A DNA stretch of 64,000 nucleotides, taken from NCBI GenBank assembly GCA_949318235.1, contig OX439135.1, positions 24,480,550-24,544,549 on the forward strand, written 5' to 3'. Source of the DNA: Ecdyonurus torrentis. Taxonomy: Eukaryota > Arthropoda > Insecta > Ephemeroptera > Heptageniidae. A program made the position numbers and the translations under genes. How positions within the stretch are numbered: the stretch's first letter is position 1; each line of letters starts with the position of its first letter. The notes under the pieces were generated by a model. That model searched no databases. It worked only from the letters and a program-made list of their open reading frames with translations, and was not told the origin of the DNA. This document shows, in pieces, positions 25,301 through 36,145 of this stretch.

Positions 25301-26564
25301 TAGCATTGTGTTTTTGTTTTTTCAATTTTAAAAAAAATTGAATCGATAACTTTTTTTAAAACTTTCTGATATTATAGATATTGTCATGCTCTATCGACTA
25401 CTTTTTGTTTTAGATTTACTTATCCATCTTGTTTTCGAGAAAATCGAGCATCAGTTTGCCCATTTGAATAACATTGATTTTGAATTTCGCGCCAAAATAA
25501 AAATGGTTAAAAATTAATTGCCAGAAATGTATGGGCAGTACGACGAAATTGTATTTGAACTTCTATTTTGTAAAAGGGATATATATTCAAAAAAATTTTT
25601 TTAAAAATTTTACGATCAGTTTTTTGAAAAAAGGGGGCGTTCCAGGTCTGAGGTTAACCGTTAAACCGTAGTTAAGTTGTTATTTTGATTGTTGAAACAA
25701 TTAAAAAAAGATAACTAAGGTTTAACTAGAGGTTGCAGCTTACAGCCCTTAGAATACTAGATTGATAATTACCATACCTTATTATCCATGAATTAGACAC
25801 CAACACATTGATTTTGTATTTATTTTCATTTATTTTTATTTTAGCGGTTATTTCACGTATCTGACGTCACAATGGATTTGTGATAGGGGTAAAGAACTTG
25901 AGGGAGGGGCTTAAATTTATGACGTGACCAGAGCGGTGACTGTGATTGGCAGCGGTACATTGTGACGTCATATACGTGAAATAACAGTCAAAATGAAAAT
26001 AAATATAAAATCAACGTGTTGGTGTCTAATTCATGGATAATAAGGTATGGTAATTATCAATCTAGTATTCTAAATGATATAAAAGTAAGTTGACAAGGGA
26101 TTTAAACAAAGTTTGTCCTATGCACAGCAATGTTATTCACTACTCCAGTATGGCATCCAAGTGCATTAAATATGAAGTCATGTGGATACACCATATAGCA
26201 CATAGCATGTAAAGTGCAGGTCATTTTCACTCTAATAAAGTCAATTCTCTCATGTACAGGGACACATTTGTGTACGCAGCATCTGCAGACAGTCGAGGTC
26301 TGGACCCCGTCATGAAAATTCTGGGAGATATCATCTTGAGACCTCAGATATCACTGGAGGAGGTAAGAGTCAAGTGGCATTATATTAAATATGTTTTTAT
26401 TGGCGTGTGTGTGTGATGTGGGCTTGACGTATGCTATGATTGTTATGTTGTAGATGGAGGGAGCAAGGCAGGCAATTCAGTTTGAACTTGAGACAATGCA
26501 GATGAGACCTGAGCAAGAGGGAATTCTAATGGACATGGTTCATGCGGTAAATAACAAATTTTAA

Positions 26565-26597
<33 letters not shown>

Positions 26598-29500
26598 TAC
26601 TGTACATTTGTACATTGTACAACTGAAATGTTGCTTTGCATAAATTTAGAATAAAAAACAAGAAAGCATGCACAGATACCATAGTCCCATAGGTTGGTGA
26701 CAAATCTTGCTAGCACACATATAAAAACTAACACATTGGAAATATTTCAGCAATAAACTACAAGAGAGATGGAGTGTCTTCATCAGTCATTACAGACTTG
26801 GAGACAAACTATGAATGATCATTCAATCTCTAAGTCTGTAATGACTGATGAAGACACTCCATCTCTCTTGTAGTTTATTGCTGAAATATTTGCAATATGT
26901 TAGTTTTTTTATATGTGTGCTAGCAAGATTTGTCACCAAACTATGGGACTATATCTCTTCACTATGGTAAGACCAGGGTATACTTTAATTCAGCTTTATC
27001 ATTCCTAACTGTCTGTATTATTATGTTTGCAAAACAAAGAAAAGTAAAAGATAATTGTATTTAAAGTACGCTATATTGAAAGTATTATGTGAAAATCTTT
27101 AATTAATAGATACAAAAAAGGGGGACGCAAAATTGCAAGCACAAGGCTGCTAATGAGTGAATTTTTACTGCCATGATTGAGATGTGACCAAACTACCTGA
27201 ATTACCACTGTCGCCAAGTTGCGGACACGTGTTTTGCCCTAAATACCATCAATATGTTGTATTCCATCAAACTTAATACGAACTGAGGGCTTAAACTTAG
27301 GGTGAAACACGGTGCTTCCAATTTTACGTTCCCCTTTTTTGTAACTAATTAAAGATTTTCCCGTAATATAGCTTTCAATATAACTTGCTTTAATTATATA
27401 ATTATCTGTTACTTTTCTTTGTTTTGCATATTAAACCGCAATGGTTTTAATTATATATTAGCTATATGTCATATGACTTATTATGTTCATTATGTTGGTT
27501 ACTTCCAGGCTGCTTACCAAGATAACACGCTGGGTCTGCCTAAGATCTGTCCCGCTGGCAACATTGGTCGTATTGATCGTCAGACACTCTTCACCTTCCT
27601 CAGTCATCACTATACACCTTCACGTATGGTCGTGGCCGGAGTAGGCGTCAAGCACGAGGCCTTGTTAGAGGCTGTCAATAAGTAAGTTAACATCTTAAAG
27701 GGACACAGTCACAATTTTTTGCAGTTGTGTTTAATCCACTATATTTAGTATTACTATGTATGAAAATAATTGTAAATGTCGTTTTATGCCTCTTCCTTTT
27801 AATTATCAATTTAAGGAAAAAAACATCGCGGTTAGGATCAATATTAAAGAAAAGGATAGAATAACCAGCAAGGGCCTTACCACAGTAGAAGTTCTATGGA
27901 GAGGTCGAAGTCTTGCATGGCACAGTGTTTTGTTATAAAAAAAAAAAGGTTCATTTTATAACTGAGAGCTTTCGTCATATATTAATGACATTATCAATCA
28001 AAGAAGAAAATTACTTGAGCACATCACCGAGCAGTGTGTTGACTTGTACTGTACAAGACAAGACACTGCTTAGTGATGTGCTCAAGTAATTTTCTTCTTT
28101 GATTGATAATGTCATTAATATATGACAAAAGCTCTCAGTTATAAAATGAACTTTTTTTTTATAACAAAACACTGTGCCATGCAAGACTTTGACCTCTGCA
28201 TAGAACTTCTACTGTGGTAAGGCCCTTGCTGGTTATTCTATCCTTCCTTTTAATTAAGAAATTTAATCAAAATTTGCCATGCCCCATTATATACTTTGCT
28301 TCACGTATCTTCAGAACCGTCTCATGCTATTTGGTCACTTTTGGTGGCAAAAATTACATTAACAGGTATATTGTCGCTCTACGTTGACCTACTCTATATA
28401 TAGGTATATATATAAATTTTTTTTTTTGGTAATACTATACCTGATAAAACATTCGTGAATATGATTTAAAAATAATAATAAGTAACTTTATTAAGACGTT
28501 GTGAGGGCTTTACAGCCCTATTTTACAAAACCTTGACCACAACATTACATGAGAAAATTACATAAGCAAAAATAAATACTACAACGACATTATGATATTG
28601 TTAACAATACAGTTCAGAGTTTTTTTTTTTTTTTTTATTTTTTTTTAACTAACATTTTTTCATATATTTTATAATGTTTTTTTTATTTATTTATTTATTT
28701 ATTTATTTTTTGCTTACGTTAGAATATGAGATTTTACACGAGAAACTTATATGCTAGGTATATGCTACAGATGTGTAATCTATGATCACTTCTACTGTAT
28801 AGTAAATATTAATGTTGTTGATGTTATTTTCAGATATTTCGTAGAACAAAAGCCAATATGGGAGCAAGATTCTGGTCTGATAATTCCTGGACGTAACTTA
28901 GAGGTGGACTCGTCTGTAGCTCAATACACTGGTGGCATGATGCAGGTGCGTTACTGACTGCACAACTAACTGTTGGAATGACATCAAAGATATGATAGAA
29001 TATTTACAGATAGAGTAGACACATATAAGAAATTGGGAATGTGAGATAGCAAGCATTAAGCTGTACAGGGACCACTTAACAGAAAAAAACATATAGCGTC
29101 ATGTAATCTAGGGTTTATACTAGACGCTCTTTTAGCTCTGTAGAAACCAAGCCAGGTTATGGCTGTTTTTTTCTACGGTTTCTACAGAGCTAAAAGAGCG
29201 GCTAGTATAAACCCTACATTAATCTAGAGCTTATACTAGCCAGGGTTTTTACTAGTATAGGGTTTCTAGTAACCTGGAAAACCTTGAAAATGCAGGAAAT
29301 TTGACCCCCCCCCCCCCCCCCCTGGAAAACCCTTGAAAATGCAGTAAAAATGACAAAAAAAAACTTGAGTTTTTATTTTTGATGTATAAAAACATCCTCA
29401 TTCCTCATTATTATATAAATATAAAAAGAAATGAATTTTGAATAAAATTCCGCATTTTTATGAAACTATATTCCCATTGAGGGGCCTCTATTTTTTTCCT

Positions 29501-32500
29501 CGATACTATGGCTTTTAGGGAAAGTACCGAAATTAACAAAAAGTTTGGGAGTTTTATTTTACTTTTTTAGTAAAAAGTGTATGTAGCAAGTTTACTTTGC
29601 TATGGACAGTGTTTTATAAAAGTATAACATTAAATTGTTTATTTATTTTTCTTACTACGGTACCCTAAAATTAGTTAATTCCCATATTATTATCATCAAA
29701 TATATTCCTTGAAAAGTAAAAATATACCTTGAAAATACCTTAAAAATGCAGGAAAAATGACATTGAAAAACTACTAGAAAGGGTTTCTAGTAGTTTTTCA
29801 ATGTCATTTTTCCTGCATTTTTAAGGCTAGTAGTAAAAAAAAATTTAAAATCCAGCCTGGCAGTTGGATCGGAGGAGAGCAGTTGGCGTGTGAGGGTTGA
29901 TTTGCTAGAGGGTAGCTCAGGGTGAACAAGGGGAGAGAAAAACACTGCCAGATTGACATTGATTTTGTTAAGCATCTGGCAACATTGCAATTTGCTGCCT
30001 GAGATTTAACTTATGTATATTAAGGAAAATAAACCATCGCGGTTAGGTATGATAAATTGAAAGAAAAGGATTGGAGAAAACCAGCAAGGGCCTTACCATA
30101 GTGAAGAGAGTCCCATAGTTCGGTGAAAATCTTGCTAGCACATTATATCTGTGCTAGCAAGATTTTCACCGAACTATGGGACTCTCTTCACTATGGTAAG
30201 GCCCTTGCTGGTTTTCTCCTATCCTTTTCTTTTAATTTCAGATTTAACTTAATTTTTCTTTAAGCAACAAGAGCCTGTATCTCCCCCTGCAAGGCATTCA
30301 TTAATGTAAACCTTGGTTCTTTGCTGTAAAAAGTGCCCAATTACAACAACAACAACAAAACTTAACACAAAGATATTTTTTTACAGGAAGAGTGCAAAGT
30401 ACCCCAGTTTGCAGGACCCTCTGGTCTACCTGAGCTAGCACATGTTGTGATAGGCTTAGAGGCAGTGGGTCATCAGGACCCTGACTTCATTGCCTTATGT
30501 GTGCTGAACATGATGATGGGTGGAGGAGGCTCCTTCAGTGCAGGGGGCCCTGGCAAGGGCATGTACACAAGACTGTATACCAACGTACTTAACAGGTAAT
30601 ACTTACGATTATTTCACTGCAGCGTGCAGACCTGAATTGGGGCTAGACCACGCTTACTTGTACTTTTACTTTTAGCTTTGGTTTGATTACTTTGACGCAT
30701 CTACGTTTATCGTGATAACCATAGAAACACATTTATTGCAACAACAGGTAAAAAACACTTCTATGCCTGTTTTTCTATGTACAGCTCTGGCCAAAAGTTC
30801 TCAGATGATTTGCATAGGCAACCCGCAACCACACTATGTTATCTTTATGAGAAAACCGCTGCCTTGTTAGGGAACTTTTGGCCAAAGCTGTACAAGTGTT
30901 TTATACCTGTTGTCGTGATAAATGTAAATGCGTGTAATAATGGCTATCGTAGATCTGTGAAAGTAAGCAAACCCGGCAAGAGTAGAAATGTGGTTTTGAT
31001 TGATAAAGTAACAACTGTTTTGAGGCTGACTATAAGTGTTTGTGATCACATCCGCTTCTGTTTCGACATACTGCTCATGCGTAGTAAGCAGAAACAGAAG
31101 CGGATGTGACTGAAATTGCTTAAAGTTGGCCTCAAAACAGTTGAGTCAATAGTCTCAACAGCATTGATATTTCTGTAGCATGTATCCAAGTGTACACCCC
31201 TAGGTAACTTTTGTATTCAGGTATCACACCCCTGGTTAACACCTAAGTAACTATATTATGTTCCTCAGGTATCACTGGATGTACAACGCCACAGCATACA
31301 ACCAGGCGTACGCTGACTCTGGACTGTTCTGTATCCACGCCAGCGCACCACCAAGTCACGTACGACAAATGTCAGAGGTCATCGTGAAGGAGATGGTCAA
31401 CATGGCGGGCAGCATCAGCAAAGCAGAGCTGGAGGTCAGTTGTCAATAAGACAAAGTCAGTGGTCACTTGGCAGTAAACTACATTTTGTCAAGTCTATAG
31501 GCTATATGCACGAGACGTCATATTTATTGCGCTTGGACGCCATACTGGAGTAGTGAATAAAATTGCTCAGCATAGGACAAACTTTGTTTAAGGCTATTTT
31601 CTTTGAGAAATCTGTGAATTTTTTGTTATTATTTTGCTCACATACTTGAAATTCAACATCAATGCACTCTAAATATTTGTTAATAATATAGCGAACAGGC
31701 CTATATGGTCACTAATCCACCAACCGTACTTGTCCATGAACCATGACTTTATGCTAGAGTTATGATTTTTTCAAAATTAAGTCACCTTAGCATAGGTACT
31801 TCAAAGCGTGTGTTGAAAAAAATCGGAAAAAATTTTCGCGGTAAATACGGCGCCTTCTAATTTTCCAGCTTAGCCAAAGGTAGGGTTGCTTTTTGTCACA
31901 TATCTTTTTTTCCAATACAGATATATAAAAAATGAAAAATGGGGTTGATTAAGAATTAAAAATCGTATAAATGACCTGTGTAACGCAATGACCTTGACCT
32001 TTATTTTAGGTGATTTTTTTCACAAAATAATACAAAAATACAAAAAAAATATACGCTCGGTCCTTCTTATGACAAATTAATATAGCAGTAATATGCGCAC
32101 ACATTTCACCTACAAAATGGTGTAAAACAAGTTCTGGAGTTATGGATACAATTACAGTTCCAACTAAAAATGTAGAGTAACCTCAGCGCGCAGCCATACT
32201 TAACACTGTTATAAAGCGCTCTCACTTGACACAAAGTGCGTAAGTTTACGCTAGGTTACGAAATATAAAATTTAAATATATTTAAAAGAAGTAAAGATAC
32301 TAAATTATAGCAAATATTTAATGAGAAATTATATTTCATAACAAAAAACAAATTTAATTATAAGGGAACAGATTTTTTTAATTTCAGATCATCGATTTTT
32401 TTTCCTATATAAAAAATATATATAAATGAAAAAAGAGGATTACTAAAAATTGGATAAATATGAACTTCCAGCCTTTTTTGATGAAAAACTGAAATTTTGA

Positions 32501-34191
32501 TAAGAAAATTCAATTATTATTTTTCGCGAGATATAAATATTTCGAGTGTTTTTCTTTTATTACAGCAAGTCAAATTTCTGACGTTTTATATTTTTGTTTC
32601 ATACTTTGATATTATAGTTACTTTGTCCCTAAACAATAAAATCTATTTGTCGTATTTTTTATTTATTAATAATATATTCTTTTTTAAAGAAAAATCATAA
32701 ACAATCGGCCTAGAAAGCTGATGTTACGTATTACGTCGCGATTAGCTGAAGTGAAACTAATAAAATTTTAAAAATGTAATTTTCCTTTGAGATAATGACT
32801 AATAAAGGAACAACTGTTTTAAGGCTGTCTTTAAGCGATTACACTCACATCCGCTTCCGTTTCGAAGTACTGCTCATGCGTAGTAAGCAGAAACGGAAGC
32901 GGATGTGAATGAAATCGCTTAAAGTCAGCCTTAAAACAGTTGTTCCTTTATTAGTCAATAAGGATATTTGTGCTAAATAACCATTACTTTAATCAATTAC
33001 TATTAATTATATTGATGAGAAAGACTGAAAAGTTTTGGGGGTAATTTTATTGCATTACTATCCCGAATCAACAGATATTCGAATTTCTAATTTTCTAACA
33101 AAGTTAAGGTTGGTAACTTTTTCTGATGCACACAAACATAAGTTGTCAACCATGACATCATTTTTCAATTGTTAAAAATTTTATATACAAAAACTTTTGA
33201 TCAATTAAAAAATTATAAATTCGTCTATCAGTCGAATGAAGACAATATTCTCTTAAAAATATGAAATAAAATTGCCCACAACAATTTTAATTGACTTTTT
33301 CGTTAATATTTTACGAATTAAAAAACAAAATATACAACTCGCAAAAAAATTATTTTTGAATGTCCTGCATTCAAATTTCAGAAAAAAACTGAAACTTTCT
33401 ATTTATTATTTTTTAGTGATCACTAAATTGATCACTAAGTAATCACTGATTATTTATATTTTTCTTTTTAGGAAAAAAAAAAAAATCGATGATCTGAAAT
33501 TAAGAAATTCTGATCCCTTATAATTAAATTTGTTTTTTGTTATGAAATATAATTTCTCATTAAATATTTGCTATAATTTAGTATCTTTACTTCTTTTAAA
33601 TATATTTAAATTTTATATTTCGTAACCTAGCGTAAACTTACGCACTTTGTGTCAAGTGAGAGCGCTTTATAACAGTGTTAAGTATGGCTGCGCGCTGAGG
33701 TTACTCTACATTTTTAGTTGGAACTGTAATTGTATCCATAACTCCAGAACTTGTTTTACACCATTTTGTAGGTGAAATGTGTGCGCATATTACTGCTATA
33801 TTAATTTGTCATAAGAAGGACCGAGCGTATATTTTTTTTGTATTTTTGTATTATTTTGTGAAAAAAATCACCTAAAATAAAGGTCAAGGTCATTGCGTTA
33901 CACAGGTCATTTATACGATTTTTAATTCTTAATCAATCCCATTTTTCATTTTTTATATATCTGTATTGGAAAAAAAGATATGTGACAAAAAGCAACCCTA
34001 CCTTTGGCTAAGTTGGAAAATTAGAAGGCGCCGTATTTCCCGCGAAATTTTTTTCCGATTTTTTTCAACACGCGCTTTGAAGTACCTATGCTAAGGTGAC
34101 TTAATTCTGAAAAAATCATAACTCTAGCAAGTCTAGCAAAAAGTCATGGTTCATGGACAAGTACGGTTGGTGGATTAGTGACCATATATAG

Positions 34192-34235
<44 letters not shown>

Positions 34236-34852
34236 TTTTTGAAGATACCTTATCCTAATGTATTACTGTGCAAAATTTCAGATGTTTATTATTTTTACAA
34301 TTTTTTTAGTCAAATCACGTAGTACCTGATTTCCTGGTTTAAAATATACATACATTACTATACATTATATATTTTTGTATTTACAGAGAGCCAAGAAGCA
34401 GCTGCAGTCCATGTTACTAATGAACTTAGAGGCCAGACCTGTAGTGTTTGAGGATATTGGACGTCAAGTACTGGCTACTGGACACAGGAAGAGACCCGAG
34501 TACTTCATGCAGGAAATTGGTGAGTCACATATGATCATGTAACACCAACTTTAACCCTCACATGTAACCCAACTTCTCCTTCTCCTTCTCCTTCTGCTTC
34601 TCCTTCTCCTTCTCCTTCACCTTCTCCTTCTTTTTTAAACTTAAAGACCAGATATAAGTAGTACTTGTGATGTTCACAGCCTCAGTACAAGAGACCGACA
34701 TCGCCAGAGTTGCTCGTCGTCTGCTCCGCTCACAACCCTCCATCGCTGCACGAGGCGACATCTCCAAGCTGCCCCCTCTCTCTGACTTCCAGGCAGGACT
34801 GATGGACGAGACTGGCAGAATGCCCAGCAAGCTAGGCAGAATGTTCAGATAA
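22301..34852 (+). CDS. PMPCA: Mitochondrial processing peptidase subunit alpha (12 exons)
   Basis: With the beta subunit it forms the matrix protease that removes targeting presequences from imported proteins; alpha binds substrate and is not catalytic. Exons: 22301-22356, 23282-23511, 24044-24123, 24841-24923, 26260-26362, 26454-26546, 27509-27681, 28834-28945, 30387-30595, 31269-31434, 34387-34519, 34680-34852. All introns are GT-AG and the joined frame is open for 536 aa, close to the human protein (about 525). The N-terminus [18 protein letters not shown] looks like a presequence. The site that is HxxEH in the beta subunit reads HFLEKLAF at 114-121, as expected for alpha. The glycine-rich substrate loop [14 protein letters not shown] lies at 355-368. 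Peptidase M16 N-terminal (about 68-215) and C-terminal (about 220-435) domains follow in order. It ends [11 protein letters not shown]. Introns carry many foldback repeats. Confidence 0.96.
23040..23258 (+). repeat. Family J, copy 4, in PMPCA intron 1
   Basis: Runs from aatggagcttatcgg to cgataacctccatt with good terminal complementarity. Its right end lies about 22 bases before the acceptor AG of exon 2 (23280-23281), so the branch point of that intron may lie in element DNA. Confidence 0.75.
23862..23872. repeat. Poly-G run in PMPCA intron 2
   Basis: A purine-rich stretch (a poly-A run at 23821-23836, then G-rich DNA to about 23872) with no coding meaning. Confidence 0.6.
24212..24800. repeat. 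Long inverted repeat in PMPCA intron 3
   Basis: Arms of roughly 210-270 bp (24212-24480 and 24588-24800) are complementary over most of their length, with a loop of about 110 bp. The left arm begins 'aggataggagaaaccaacaa' and the right arm ends with its complement. It belongs to the group with ends of the type AAAGGATAGGAGAAACCAGC (family F). Transcribed within the PMPCA pre-mRNA, it would fold into a long hairpin. Confidence 0.8.
25095..25748. repeat. Family K element nested in family G (TTA target duplication)
   Basis: It interrupts G between 'catTTA' and 'TTAgaatac'. The uninterrupted G copy near 38021 reads 'catttagaatac', so the duplication is TTA. The ends carry 'gtgagctgcgaca' and 'gttgcagcttacagccc'. 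A 3-bp TTA target fits PIF/Harbinger-type elements. A second, solo K copy is at 45801. Confidence 0.75.
25134..25657. repeat. Family L element nested in family K (TTAA ends)
   Basis: Bounded by TTAACCTCAGACCTGG and CCAGGTCTGAGGTTAA, a perfect 16-base inverted repeat including TTAA. The interior is AT-rich with no reading frame. It is the innermost layer of the nest in PMPCA intron 4. Confidence 0.75.
26106..26200 (+). repeat. Repeat family D, copy 9, right end only
   Basis: It starts right at the end of family G with 'aaagtttgtcctatgc' and ends 'gtggatacaccatata'. Because family G abuts it, this may be a D copy that G inserted into or next to. Confidence 0.55.
26567..26595. repeat. Poly-A tract in PMPCA intron 6
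   Basis: A run of about 29 A that directly precedes the foldback at 26676. Confidence 0.8.
26676..26985. repeat. Family F foldback in PMPCA intron 6
   Basis: Arms of about 140 bp are nearly perfect complements: 'ggtgacaaatcttgctagca' on the left, 'tgctagcaagatttgtcacc' on the right. The centre is a few bases around 26815-26830. It ends 'ctcttcactatggtaagacc', the terminal sequence of the family. Confidence 0.8.
27112..27342. repeat. Short inverted repeat in PMPCA intron 6
   Basis: 'aaaaaagggggacgcaaaat' near 27114 pairs imperfectly with 'attttacgttccccttttt' near 27322. The interior is unique. It is probably another small foldback element. Confidence 0.55.
27846..28245. repeat. Long near-perfect hairpin in PMPCA intron 7 (family F-like ends)
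   Basis: Left arm 27846-28025 and right arm 28068-28245 are nearly perfect complements, with a loop of about 40 bases. Ends are of the type AAGGATAGAATAACCAGCAA. The left arm is preceded by 'catcgcggttagga', a word shared with the elements near 24350 and 30030. Confidence 0.85.
28440..28620 (-). mobile_element. Possible LINE 3' end, inverted, in PMPCA intron 7
   Basis: 'aagtaactttattaagacgt' followed by a short GC-containing hairpin 'gggctttacagccc' resembles the inverted 3' end of a LINE. There is no coding sequence. A weak call based on general look. Confidence 0.35.
29104..29216. repeat. Hairpin element in PMPCA intron 8
   Basis: 'tagggtttatactagacgct' pairs with 'agcggctagtataaacccta', with a stem of about 45 bp and a small loop containing 'ccaggttatggctg'. 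It is probably a small palindromic MITE. Confidence 0.65.
29740..29835. repeat. Hairpin in PMPCA intron 8
   Basis: 'gaaaaatgacattgaaaaac' pairs perfectly with 'gtttttcaatgtcatttttc', with the tip at 'tactagaaagggtttctagta'. Related words ('aaaaccttgaaaatgcagg') recur from 29275 to 29360, so the whole 29275-29835 stretch may be one diverged inverted repeat. Confidence 0.6.
30058..30240. repeat. Near-perfect palindrome of family F in PMPCA intron 8
   Basis: Arms of about 88 bp are separated by only a few bases. Ends are 'gaaaaggattggagaaaacc' and the complement, and inner words are 'catagtgaagagagtcccat' and complement. It is the tightest hairpin in the window and lies about 150 bp before exon 9. 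Confidence 0.85.
30782..30890. repeat. Tc1/mariner-type MITE with TA ends, in PMPCA intron 9
   Basis: 109 bp, with inverted ends CAGCTCTGGCCAAAAGTTC and GAACTTTTGGCCAAAGCTG, flanked by TA on both sides. The 'ctggccaaaagt' end is typical of Tc1-like elements in many animals. The surrounding DNA (30680-30990) is itself a diverged inverted repeat, so this MITE may be nested. Confidence 0.8.
31001..31153. repeat. Foldback family C, copy 2 (decayed ends), in PMPCA intron 9
   Basis: 'aacaactgttttgaggctga' pairs with 'ggcctcaaaacagttg' and 'cacatccgcttctgtttc' with 'gaaacagaagcggatgtg'. The outermost bases are lost. Confidence 0.7.
31497..31690 (-). repeat. Repeat family D, copy 10, truncated, in PMPCA intron 10
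   Basis: Second-subfamily sequence ('gacgccatactggagtagtg', 'ttgctcagcataggacaaac') that ends where the large foldback begins at 31697. Confidence 0.65.
31697..34195. repeat. 2.5-kb foldback element with arms of about 700 bp, in PMPCA intron 10
   Basis: The left arm (about 31697-32405) and right arm (about 33473-34195) are complementary and nearly identical by eye. The outer ends are AGGCCTATAT. No target duplication is obvious. The left flank is a truncated D copy and the right flank a poly-T tract with family E. The loop of about 1 kb holds a family C copy. No transposase frame is seen. In the PMPCA pre-mRNA the arms would form double-stranded RNA of about 700 bp. Confidence 0.85.
32796..32957. 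repeat. Foldback family C, copy 3, inside the loop of the 2.5-kb foldback
   Basis: 162 bp with well-kept ends (tgactaataaaggaacaac and complement) and the paired 'cacatccgcttccgtttc' core. It is the best-preserved copy of the family. Confidence 0.8.
34198..34342 (-). repeat. Repeat family E, copy 3, partial, with poly-T
   Basis: After about 36 T it reads 'acatttttgaagatacctta' and 'gcaaaatttcaga', and ends with 'gtacctgatttcctggtttaa', the inverted start of family E. It is cut on the left by the large foldback. Confidence 0.65.
34566..34634. repeat. (CTTCTC)n pyrimidine microsatellite in PMPCA intron 11
   Basis: About 65 bp of CTTCTC-type repeats lies inside the shortest late intron (34520-34679), about 45 bases before the acceptor of exon 12. 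It may serve as an oversized polypyrimidine tract. The Lys-Glu frame on the other strand is an artefact. Confidence 0.8.
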
Positions 34853-35039
34853 AACTTCGCGCTCATGTTACATAATATAGTGTGTTTACCAAACTTGTAT
34901 ATCATATATGACAAAACAAATCTCAAAATATTATTATTTGCTTATATTAATGAGAAATATCTTTATAAGACTTTGAAAAGTTACTTGTACACAATTCTTG
35001 TGTTCAAGATTTGTAATTTTAGTTTGTATATCAATCTTG

Positions 35040-35430
35040 TGAAGCTTCTACACTTCACAAATTTACTTACAATGACCCATCTACGCTTTACAAATTGTCC
35101 TGGTCACGTCAAAAAGGCATATCTCCATTGATCAGCAAATTGCTTTAGGACATATCTCCAGTGATCAGCAATTTTAGGGTGTATCCAGTAATCTTTAAGC
35201 GCAGAACAGCGGTCAATTTCTTATCTTATCTGACTAAAAGCAAAAAGAAATTGACCGCTGTCCTGCGCTTTAGTATTTCCAGTGGAGATACGCCCTAACT
35301 TTTTAAATTTGCTAATCACTCTGGAGATATGCCCTAAAGCGATTTGCTGATCAATGGAGATAAGCCCTTTTGACGCGACCAGTATGAAATTTGCAAAGAA
35401 TTACCGATCTACACTTGACAAATTTACACT
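35040..35430. repeat. Foldback element downstream of PMPCA
   Basis: 'ggcatatctccattgatcag' pairs with 'ctgatcaatggagataagcc', and a central stem 'gcgcagaacagcggtcaatt' pairs with 'aattgaccgctgtcctgcgc'. It begins about 190 bp after the PMPCA stop codon, so it may lie in the 3' untranslated region. Confidence 0.65.
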
Positions 35431-36021
35431 GGATACCTCGCTCCTGTTTTATATAGCAGAAGCTCCAGCTAGCAGCAACTTTGCAAACTGTAGATATCTT
35501 TCATTCTCTGGAAATTTATGAAGTGTAGAACCTTCATTTTGATGCTAGAAGATCCATATATGCTGTATTTGAACCTAAATACCCCTGATAAAATTATGTA
35601 CAATAATTTAGAGCTATTTCAGAAAACTTTTTTAAATATACCGTAAAAATTAAGTTCTGTGGCCAGAACAGTAAAAATCTACTCTGAATACACATTAAAA
35701 AAAACAGTAATCAAAACTATAGCAATTTAAAACTGTCAAATTTACATAAAAAAAAAAAAATAATAATTAGCAAAAGATGTTGTTAGAGTAATGCAGTAAA
35801 AATGTAAAATAGTTATTTTTATCAACCCTGCACTGTTTATTACTCATTGTCATATTAAAACCATAAACTTCATTATACATTAATTGAAATCAAATCTCAT
35901 ATTAAACTATTTGAGATTAAATTTTAAACTTTTTTTTAACAGTATTTTGAAATAAAATACTAACTGTCAAAATTATTAATTAATTAATTAGAATTGTAAG
36001 TTTTATAATTTCAAATGCCAT

Positions 36022-36145
36022 TAATGATGATTGTAAACCCTGTTTTTCGTGCCCCAAACCACAAAAAAACGACGATCATTCAATGCTTTTTAAATGGAAT
36101 TGCGCTTTTCTTTTGGAGCAAGGGAACAGGGTTTACAAACAGACC
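36022..36145. repeat. Short foldback family H, copy 1
   Basis: Ends 'ttgtaaaccctgttttt' and 'aacagggtttacaa' are inverted repeats; the middle resembles 'aaatggaattgcgc'. Full copies are about 110 bp (see 53334-53696). Confidence 0.7.

Larger units (their letters stand above)
25060..26105. repeat. TTAA-ended foldback family G, copy 1, with nested insertions
   Basis: Both ends carry TTAA and the inverted repeat AAATCCCTTGTCAA. The arms contain 'gaatactagattgataatta' and 'gtctaattcatggataataa'. Other copies are at about 37985 and 62690. This copy is interrupted at 25095-25748 by family K, which itself holds family L. Confidence 0.8.

Noticed and set aside
30777..31109. 110-aa open frame in PMPCA intron 9
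   Set aside because: It runs across a Tc1-type MITE and a family C foldback.
34558..34926. Minus-strand frame with a Lys-Glu repeat
   Set aside because: It lies antisense to PMPCA exon 12 and the (CTTCTC)n tract.
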